Of a stretch of DNA of 64,000 nucleotides, positions 58,651 through 64,000 are shown piece after piece. Where the stretch lies: the NCBI RefSeq assembly GCF_003045775.1, contig NZ_PXNS01000003.1:186001-250000 (forward strand), written 5' to 3'. Position 1 is the stretch's first letter. Each line of letters opens with the position of its first letter. Below the pieces are notes generated by a model. That model had not been told where the DNA came from. It was given only the letters and a program-made list of their open reading frames with translations, and ran no database searches. A program made the translations under genes and the position numbers. Source of the stretch: Halomonas litopenaei (GTDB lineage Bacteria > Pseudomonadota > Gammaproteobacteria > Pseudomonadales > Halomonadaceae).

Positions 58651-59082
58651 TCAGCGCAGATCGTCGACGGCGTCGGTGATCTTGTCGCAGTCGGCCTTGG
58701 TCAGATCCTTGGAGAGGGAGTGGATGACCAGTTTGGCGGTGGGAGCATCGAGCTTGTCGCGCAGGTGGCCAAGAAAGCGCGGCGGCGCCACCATGATCAG
58801 CTTTTCCATGCTGTTGTCGACACGGGCACGATACAGTCGATCGGCTACCTCTCGGGCAAAGATGACTTCATGGTGCTGGGTCGCCACCTCCTCGCCGCCA
58901 GCCTGACGCGAGGCGGTAGCACTGGATTCATGTACGTCACCGCCCTTGTCGGTCACCAGATCGCCTTCGTGGAGCCGCCCTTCGGCGTGCACCAGGCTCT
59001 CGACTTCATTCAGCTTGCGTCCTGTCCGAGTGAAGATTCGCGCACGCGACGCATCGGCTACCACGATATAAGTCGTCGTCAT
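58651..59082 (-). CDS. Host-attachment-protein family (BaeRF-type) protein
   Basis: A 143-residue protein with the family start TYIVVADASRARIFTRTG and C-terminal RDKLDAPTAKLVIHSLSKDL. Proteins so annotated in rhizobia were linked to plant attachment, but the fold is related to release-factor domains and the role here is open. ATG 59082 was chosen. Confidence 0.8.
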   Translation of the reverse strand: MTTTYIVVADASRARIFTRTGRKLNEVESLVHAEGRLHEGDLVTDKGGDVHESSATASRQAGGEEVATQHHEVIFAREVADRLYRARVDNSMEKLIMVAPPRFLGHLRDKLDAPTAKLVIHSLSKDLTKADCDKITDAVDDLR

Positions 59083-59372
59083 GGTCGGTCCTCGCCTCCC
59101 TGTGTTCAGACTTCCCGGCACAATGACCGGTACAAAGTCACCATGGCAACGGACCCCGGCAGCGTCAACTGGTGGTTATTGGCGACACCGGCGTCGCCCT
59201 CCACGGACACTGACGAGCCCTGCCTCCTTTGGGGTAGCATGCAGGCATCTGTTACACGCCCCGGCGGCCTGCGGCCCTGTCCGGTTATCGCCTTTGCCTG
59301 CGCCGCACCGCTGATACTCGCGGGCCGCCCATCCTGGCGCCCTGCGAGTTCCCCTGCTGGAGGACCTCAACC
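59083..59372. other. Intergenic region without a supported gene
   Basis: About 290 bp between divergent genes. I see no convincing ORF, repeat or hairpin; promoters for both neighbours presumably lie here. Confidence 0.4.
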
Positions 59373-59891
59373 ATGCGCCAGTTCTTCTTTCCCCGCGCCC
59401 CACTGGCCCGGCGCACCCTGCTGAGCTGTCATTTCATTGCACAGCTCGGCGTTCTCGCCGCCGGTCTGTGGTGGCTGATCCCCCGCACCCCCTGGGTCGC
59501 CATGACCACCTGGAGTGAGAGCTGGCCTCCCCTGGCGCTGGGCGCCGGCCTCACCCTGCTGACCATGGTCGCACTACGCCTGCTGGCCGAGCTGTGGTTG
59601 CTGCCCCATCACCTGGGCAGTCAACGGCCCGGCTTCGCCCCCGGCGCGGTGGTCACCCGCTCCTACGATCGTCGTCCGGCGGTGCATGATGACGACAAGG
59701 CCTGGACCTCCCAGGCCCGGCCGCTGGAGGACGACGACGCGGTGGTCGGCGATGCTCGGGTGACGCGCAAGGCCGAACCGCTGAGCAAACGCGGACATCG
59801 CGAGCCCGGCCTCGACCTGAACCGTTCGTCTACCGGCGAGCCCGAATCACAAAGGGTCCAGAAGCCGAGTCGCCAGGAGCCAAGTCTCTGA
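59373..59891 (+). CDS. Two-helix membrane protein of unknown function
   Basis: A 172-residue protein with membrane helices near 17-38 and 50-75 and a hydrophilic, charged C-terminal half (about 85-172) rich in Arg, Asp and Ser. No family recognised. Codon use fits a real gene, and GCTGGAGG lies upstream of the ATG. Confidence 0.65.
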   Translation: MRQFFFPRAPLARRTLLSCHFIAQLGVLAAGLWWLIPRTPWVAMTTWSESWPPLALGAGLTLLTMVALRLLAELWLLPHHLGSQRPGFAPGAVVTRSYDRRPAVHDDDKAWTSQARPLEDDDAVVGDARVTRKAEPLSKRGHREPGLDLNRSSTGEPESQRVQKPSRQEPSL

Positions 59892-60021
59892 CGCGGTCGA
59901 CGCTTTGATCGAGATGACGCCGCGGCTCGGTGTCCCGGCATGGCCGACATTGTGCGCCTGGACGCTTTCAGGGCGTTTTCCAGGCGTCATTGAGGCTCAA
60001 GGGAGCTAGCCGAAAGTCAGC

Positions 60022-60061
60022 CGACTTCCAGCACAGAGCTTTTTCAGGACAGAGCTTCAGC
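60022..60061. repeat. Short repeat at the vanZ-like 3' end
   Basis: ACAGAGCT followed by a TCAG occurs at 60033 and again at 60050, where TCA is the complement of the vanZ-like stop codon. A weak further example of a repeated gene end. Confidence 0.45.
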
Positions 60062-60446
60062 GGCGAGCGCGCTGGCGCCCTCGATGCCACAACCAGACCG
60101 CCCCGACACCGAGCCCCGCACCCAGGGTATTGGCGACGATGTCCCAGACATCGCCGCCAAGACGCCCGGGTACCGGGATCTGGGCGAACTCGATGGCGAC
60201 GCCGTAGGCCACCGCCAGTGCCATGGACAGCCCGCTGCGCCCGCTCGCCAACGCCAGCAGTGTTGCCAGGCCGGCGTAGGCGATCAGATGGTTGGCCTTG
60301 TCCCAGGGCAGGTCTTCCGGCAATTCGCTGGCAGGCATCAGACTGCCCCAGGCGATGACCAGGGCGGCGGCGGCGGCCAGCCCCCACCACCACCGCCCGA
60401 ATACAGACCGCCTGCCCGAGACTTCAGCCTGAGGCGATCTGGGCAT
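60057..60446 (-). CDS. VanZ-like membrane protein
   Basis: A 129-residue protein with four helices and the VanZ hallmark [20 protein letters not shown] and [13 protein letters not shown]. No link to vancomycin is implied; function unknown. Its start overlaps the hemE 3' end by 23 bp, so it is translated with hemE. Confidence 0.85.
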   Translation of the reverse strand: MPRSPQAEVSGRRSVFGRWWWGLAAAAALVIAWGSLMPASELPEDLPWDKANHLIAYAGLATLLALASGRSGLSMALAVAYGVAIEFAQIPVPGRLGGDVWDIVANTLGAGLGVGAVWLWHRGRQRARR

Positions 60447-61500
60447 GATAGGCCGGGCTCAACTCGTGCAGCGCCTCCATGAAGGCGGTGACGTTGTCGG
60501 GGTCGGTGAACTGGCTGATGCCGTGGCCGAGATTGAAGATGTGGCCCGGGCCGTGACCGTAGCTGTCGAGGATACGGCCGACCTCGGCACGAATCGCCGA
60601 AGGGTTGGCGAACAGCACATTGGGGTCCATGTTGCCCTGCAGTGCCACCTTGCGGCCCACCCGGCTGCGCGCGCTGGACAGTTCAGTGGTCCAGTCCAGC
60701 CCCAGGGCGTCGGCGCCGGTGTCGGCCAGATCCTCGAGCCACTGGCCGCCGTTCTTGGTGAACAGGATCACCGGTACCCGGCGCCCATCCTGTTCGCGAA
60801 TCAGCCCCGCCACGATCTGTTCCATGTAGCGCAGCGAGAACTCGCGATAGGCCGGCGTGGACAGCGTCCCTCCCCAGGTATCGAAGATCTGTACCGCCTG
60901 TGCGCCAGCTCGGATCTGCGCATTGAGGTAGTCGGTCACCGCGGTGGCCAGGGTATCGAGCAGCTGATGCATCACGTCGGGGCTTGAGTAGAGCATGCCC
61001 TTGACGTGGCGAAAGTCCTTGCTGGAGGCGCCTTCGACCATATAGGTCGCCAGGGTCCAGGGGCTGCCGGAGAAACCGATCAGCGGCACCCGACCGTTGA
61101 GCTCGCGACGGATGGTCGAGACCGCGCGCATCACGTAGTCGAGGTCGCGTTCGGCGTCGGGCGCCGTCAGCGCGGCCACGTCTTCTGCGCTGCGCACTGG
61201 CTTGCGGAACTTGGGACCCTCGCCGGTCTCGAAGTACAAGCCCAGCCCCATGGCATCGGGGATGGTCAGAATATCGGAGAACAGGATGGCGGCGTCCAGC
61301 GGATAGCGTTCCAGCGGCTGCAGGGTGACCTCACAGGCGCGGGCGGTATCACGACACAGGTCCATGAAGCTTCCCGCCTGGGCGCGCACTTCCTTGTACT
61401 CCGGCAGGTAGCGACCGGCCTGGCGCATCATCCAGACCGGAGTGCGATCCACCGGTTGACGCGCGAGAGCGCGCAGAAATCGATCGTTCTTCAGTTCCAT
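60424..61500 (-). CDS. hemE: Uroporphyrinogen decarboxylase
   Basis: Decarboxylates uroporphyrinogen III to coproporphyrinogen III. It has 358 residues. Signatures: [19 protein letters not shown] with substrate-binding Arg and Asp region, and [19 protein letters not shown] 61500 is clear; a longer open frame upstream runs antisense through ribA and is not coding. Together with hemC/hemD at 9-10 kb it covers three consecutive haem steps. Confidence 0.97.
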   Translation of the reverse strand: MELKNDRFLRALARQPVDRTPVWMMRQAGRYLPEYKEVRAQAGSFMDLCRDTARACEVTLQPLERYPLDAAILFSDILTIPDAMGLGLYFETGEGPKFRKPVRSAEDVAALTAPDAERDLDYVMRAVSTIRRELNGRVPLIGFSGSPWTLATYMVEGASSKDFRHVKGMLYSSPDVMHQLLDTLATAVTDYLNAQIRAGAQAVQIFDTWGGTLSTPAYREFSLRYMEQIVAGLIREQDGRRVPVILFTKNGGQWLEDLADTGADALGLDWTTELSSARSRVGRKVALQGNMDPNVLFANPSAIRAEVGRILDSYGHGPGHIFNLGHGISQFTDPDNVTAFMEALHELSPAYHAQIASG

Positions 61501-61671
61501 GCAGGCGTCATCCAGGGAAAATGTGCGACTCATTGTACCGCAATGACTCCCGAACGCGTGGCCTCCTGCGACCCTGTGTCGTCGGCAAGGTGTCGTGAGC
61601 CTTGCACGACTTCCTGATAAACTGGGCGCCCCCTTGACGGCGCTGCCGTTGTTTCGACTCCGAGGTACCCC

Positions 61672-62307
61672 GTGACGATTCGCTTTATCGCCGCCTCTCG
61701 CCTGCCCACCCCCTGGGCGACCTTCACCATGCACGGCTTCGAAGACGAGGCCACGGGCAAGGATCATATCGCCCTGACCCTGGGGGAGATCGACGATGGC
61801 GCTCCTGTGCTGGGACGGGTGCACTCTGAATGCCTGACCGGCGACGCCCTGTTCTCGATGCGCTGCGACTGCGGCTATCAGCTTCAGGAAGCGCTCAAGC
61901 GTATCGCCAGCGAAGGCCGCGGTGTCATCCTCTACCTGCGTCAGGAAGGCCGCGGCATCGGCCTGCTCAACAAGATTCGCGCCTACCACCTGCAGGACCA
62001 GGGGGCCGACACCGTCGAGGCCAACGAACGCCTGGGCTTCGCCGCCGACCTGCGCCGCTATGACCTGTGCGTGCCGATGCTCGAACACCTGGGTGTCGAG
62101 GGGCTCAAGCTGATGACCAACAACCCGCGCAAGGTCGACGCCCTGACCCAGGCCGGCGTTCAGGTGGTGGAACGCGTCGCCCTGACCACCGGGCTCAATC
62201 CCCACAACGAGCACTACCTGTCCACCAAGGCAGGCAAGCTCGGCCACATGATGGCGCTGGGTGACTTTACCCAGGCTGACGACGTGGATATCGAAAAAAA
62301 GTCATAG
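61672..62307 (+). CDS. ribA: GTP cyclohydrolase II
   Basis: First step of riboflavin synthesis. It has 211 residues. The zinc cysteines are in [20 protein letters not shown], the catalytic Tyr/Arg region in [16 protein letters not shown] and the C-terminal [20 protein letters not shown] is typical. The GTG at 61672 is the likely start, with GAGG 8 nt upstream. A yigB-type phosphatase for the same pathway is at 16 kb. Confidence 0.96.
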   Translation: MTIRFIAASRLPTPWATFTMHGFEDEATGKDHIALTLGEIDDGAPVLGRVHSECLTGDALFSMRCDCGYQLQEALKRIASEGRGVILYLRQEGRGIGLLNKIRAYHLQDQGADTVEANERLGFAADLRRYDLCVPMLEHLGVEGLKLMTNNPRKVDALTQAGVQVVERVALTTGLNPHNEHYLSTKAGKLGHMMALGDFTQADDVDIEKKS

Positions 62308-62337
62308 GCCGCGTAAGGAATCCGGCCCACCCTCGAC

Positions 62338-62375
62338 TCAAGATCAAACGCAACATTACGCTCCATTGATCTTGA
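62338..62375 (+). promoter_or_regulatory. Inverted repeat before small secreted protein 1
   Basis: TCAAGATCAA and its exact complement TTGATCTTGA enclose an 18-nt loop, ending 16 bp before the ATG. It could be a ribA terminator, an operator or a leader hairpin covering the translation start. Confidence 0.5.
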
Positions 62376-62391
62376 CCTTCGAGGTGCCGAC

Positions 62392-62676
62392 ATGAAACTC
62401 AAGCTGCTTTCGATTGCCGCCATTGCCGCCGTGACCACACTTCCGCTGACGGCCCAGGCCGACGCCCGTGCCACCGACCTGGCCCGCGCGCTGAACAGCC
62501 AACCCCTGTCCATGCGCGACGCCATGCCCCAGCAGGGCCATGAAGTGATCAATGCCCACATCGCCAGCGACAGCACCGAAGCCCTGCGCAAGGCTCGCCT
62601 GCGGCTGCAGTCTCGCCATGTGGAAATGACCGACTTCATGCTCAATCTCGACCTCGGTCGCGCCGCCACCAAGTAA
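62392..62676 (+). CDS. Small secreted protein 1 of a paralogous array
   Basis: A 94-residue protein with a signal peptide (cut after TAQA) and a short mature domain: ARATDLARALNSQPLSM, GHEVINAHIASDSTEALRKARLRL. The pattern DLARALN...PLS...VxNAHIA...ALxxARLxL recurs in the neighbouring gene at 63451. No known family recognised; it superficially resembles small DUF4148-type exported proteins but lacks their motif. Confidence 0.75.
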   Translation: MKLKLLSIAAIAAVTTLPLTAQADARATDLARALNSQPLSMRDAMPQQGHEVINAHIASDSTEALRKARLRLQSRHVEMTDFMLNLDLGRAATK

Positions 62677-62716
62677 CAGCAAGAAAAAAATGCCTTTGTT
62701 TTTGCACCGCTACAGG

Positions 62717-62732
62717 CATACGACCGTTTTAA
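62717..62732. promoter_or_regulatory. ACGACCGTTTTA element upstream of small secreted protein 2
   Basis: CATACGACCGTTTTAA, a partial match to the palindrome TAAAACGACCGTTTTA found at 63376. Confidence 0.4.
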
Positions 62733-62850
62733 TAGAGCCGCATTATCGAAGCCATAAAAGCGATTACCTGGCGCTTTCGATAGAACGCTAACAAAATACA
62801 CACATCGACAGCGGGTGACGCCACCCGCTGAAACCGGAAGGAGCTTCGAC

Positions 62851-63168
62851 ATGAAACCCACCTTGATCCTCGCTGCCCTGATCGTCGCCTCTCTGCCCGC
62901 TCTGGCCCAGGCTGCACCACCCAAGTACGCCCTGGCCCTGAACGAATCGCCCTTGACCGACCAGGCCCCGTTGGTCGATGACGTGTTGGGGCAGCAAGTT
63001 GCCGATGTCGAGGCTCTGACCATCGGTGGTCAGCGTATCGGCAACACCGCCGCCTCGACCCATGATGGCAAGACGCTGGCAAACGCCAGGCTGCAACTGC
63101 ATCGCGACCATGCCCAGGGCACTCGCTTTCTGCAGCTGGACGGACGGCGTGTCGCGGTGACCATCTAG
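62851..63168 (+). CDS. Small secreted protein 2 of the array (diverged)
   Basis: A 105-residue protein with a signal peptide (MKPTLILAALIVASLPALAQA). The mature part has LALNESPLTDQAP, RIGNTAAS and ALANARLQL-like NARLQLHRDHAQGTRFL, matching the array pattern loosely. RBS GGAAGGAG. A hairpin GCGGGTG-ACG-CCACCCGC precedes it at about 62810-62828. Confidence 0.72.
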   Translation: MKPTLILAALIVASLPALAQAAPPKYALALNESPLTDQAPLVDDVLGQQVADVEALTIGGQRIGNTAASTHDGKTLANARLQLHRDHAQGTRFLQLDGRRVAVTI

Positions 63169-63212
63169 GCTGCGCTGTGTAAAGGCGACTTAGACCAAGG
63201 TCGCATCGGTAT

Positions 63213-63241
63213 TTGACATTCCGTTAGCCTGTTAATATTAT
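63213..63241 (+). promoter_or_regulatory. Sigma-70 promoter upstream of small secreted protein 3
   Basis: TTGACA, exactly 17 bp, then TATTAT: near-consensus. The predicted start near 63248 leaves a leader of about 200 nt before the ATG at 63451, unusually long for a gene of 98 codons. Confidence 0.75.
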
Positions 63242-63375
63242 TGCCGCAAGTTTTCATGCAGTACCCGTTAGATACATCCTTCGAACGCAGGACAGAGTCA
63301 GCAAGGTCCAGGCAGACAAGGATGACAAGCTGCAGAAAAGGCAGGCCCTGAGGGGCCAAAAAATGCCACCAAAAT

Positions 63376-63391
63376 TAAAACGACCGTTTTA
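63376..63391. promoter_or_regulatory. TAAAACGACCGTTTTA palindrome, site 1
   Basis: Arms TAAAACG / CGTTTTA with an AC centre, inside the leader of small secreted protein 3. GAATCGGTCGAATTC follows a few bases later. Confidence 0.6.
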
Positions 63392-63450
63392 TTTTGAATC
63401 GGTCGAATTCAAGAGAGACAAGGGCCACGAGGCCCAATAGGAGAGACACC

Positions 63451-63747
63451 ATGAAAGCCACTACCAAGATCGCCGCTACTGCCCTGCTCGCCGCTGCCCT
63501 GCCGCTGACCGCCCAGGCCGACCGCGCCAGCGACCGTGCCCAGGCGCTCAACGCCGAGCCGCTGTCCAGCCTCAGCGTCGCCGCCCTCGACGCCGCCCAT
63601 CAGGTCGGCAACGCCCATATCGCCGACAACGGCAGCAATGCGATGGCCAACGCCCGCCTGGAGCTGCTGCGCGAACAGGCCAAGCGTACCGACTTCGCCA
63701 TGAGCGAGCATGACCTGGACCTGGCCCGTCAGGCCACCACCGGCTAA
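63451..63747 (+). CDS. Small secreted protein 3 of the array
   Basis: A 98-residue protein with a signal peptide (cut after TAQA) and mature pattern DRAQALNAEPLSSLSVAALD, HQVGNAHIADNGSNAMANAR, LELLREQAKRTDF. RBS AGGAGAG. The first 49 bp of coding sequence and the 12 bp before it are identical to the next array member at 63952, so the two arose by recent duplication. Confidence 0.8.
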   Translation: MKATTKIAATALLAAALPLTAQADRASDRAQALNAEPLSSLSVAALDAAHQVGNAHIADNGSNAMANARLELLREQAKRTDFAMSEHDLDLARQATTG

Positions 63748-63763
63748 TTTTTGCCGACCAGAT

Positions 63764-63779
63764 TAAAACGACCGTTTGA
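63764..63779. promoter_or_regulatory. TAAAACGACCGTTT palindrome, site 2
   Basis: TAAAACGACCGTTTGA, 15 of 16 identical to site 1, between small secreted proteins 3 and 4. TTGACT overlaps it (63776), so it could cover a -35 box. Confidence 0.55.
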
Positions 63780-63951
63780 CTTGGTGATGACCGGCAACGT
63801 CCAAATGACGCCCGGCGTCATCTCCAACAGACGATCGCGAAGGCCAGCAACAAAGGCCCTTCGACAAAGACTGCAAGACGACCGCTGAAACCGACATACG
63901 CGATGGCCAAGGGCTCACCCAGAAGCCCATCAGGCCTACAGGAGAGACACC

Positions 63952-64000
63952 ATGAAAGCCACTACCAAGATCGCCGCTACTGCCCTGCTCGCCGCTGCCC
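63952..64000 (+). CDS. Small secreted protein 4 of the array, 5' end only
   Basis: ATG at 63952 with AGGAGAG upstream; the 49 bases available are identical to the start of small secreted protein 3 (MKATTKIAATALLAAA). The gene continues outside the window. Confidence 0.8.
   Translation, partial: MKATTKIAATALLAAA

Noticed and set aside
61501..62247. Long N-terminal extension of hemE
   Set aside because: It is antisense to ribA and crosses the divergent promoter region; HemE homologues start at MELKNDRFL.

Overview
The window is a compact, GC-rich (about 65 percent) stretch of gammaproteobacterial chromosome. It most resembles Halomonas or a close relative. The strongest pointer is a complete teaABCD locus (ectoine-specific TRAP transporter plus its UspA-type regulator) that reads very much like the Halomonas elongata system. 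Further support comes from the Pseudomonas/Halomonas-type orders hemC-hemD-hemX-hemY, argH / lptM-lysA-dapF-DUF484-xerC-yigB, engB / cytochrome c4-dsbA-endonuclease, thiS-thiG-trmB and fpr / finR. I see no rRNA, tRNA, CRISPR, prophage or insertion sequence. Most of the window is core genome.

Layout. 0-10 kb: 3' part of pgi, a tandem crcB pair, a YbiO-type MscS channel and the hemCDXY cluster (minus strand). 10-21 kb: argH, lptM, lysA, dapF, DUF484, xerC, yigB, an orphan fimbrial-adhesin-like secreted protein, engB, cytochrome c4, dsbA and an EEP-family hydrolase. 21-32 kb: a first TRAP transporter (DctQMP), yqaA, thiD, a tandem Usp protein, a chalcone-isomerase-like protein, dtd, an NCS2 purine permease and yheS. 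32-41 kb: teaABCD, an FKBP isomerase, a PHB-depolymerase-like esterase, a SCO1-type copper protein and an AEC transporter. 40.7-41.3 kb: two near-identical noncoding units under Fur-like promoters. 41-53 kb: LysR/EamA pair, trmB-thiG-thiS, glcB, a lysophospholipase-like hydrolase, comM and ubiK. 53-56 kb: glnK-amtB behind a sigma-54 promoter, and a second PII gene. 56-64 kb: fpr/finR, hemE-vanZ, ribA, and an array of small secreted proteins that runs off the right edge.

How the genes fit together. Haem synthesis (hemC, hemD, hemX, hemY, hemE), haem or copper protein biogenesis (cytochrome c4, SCO1), osmolyte uptake (teaABCD, ybiO) and nitrogen sensing (glnK, amtB, second PII) are the coherent functional themes.

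The most interesting signals are not protein genes. (1) A tandem pair of about 118-nt transcription units at 40.73-41.25 kb shares a 113-bp identical block. Each has a Fur-box-like promoter, a hairpin presenting GACATTGC, a CU-rich anti-Shine-Dalgarno stretch and an intrinsic terminator. This is the architecture of PrrF1/PrrF2 and RyhB iron-sparing small RNAs. (2) Many genes are followed by degenerate tandem copies of their own 3' end, including the stop codon (crcB, engB, the EEP hydrolase, dtd, the PHB-depolymerase-like gene, the second PII gene). (3) Small secreted-protein genes at the right edge are associated with repeats of the imperfect palindrome TAAAACGACCGTTTTA.
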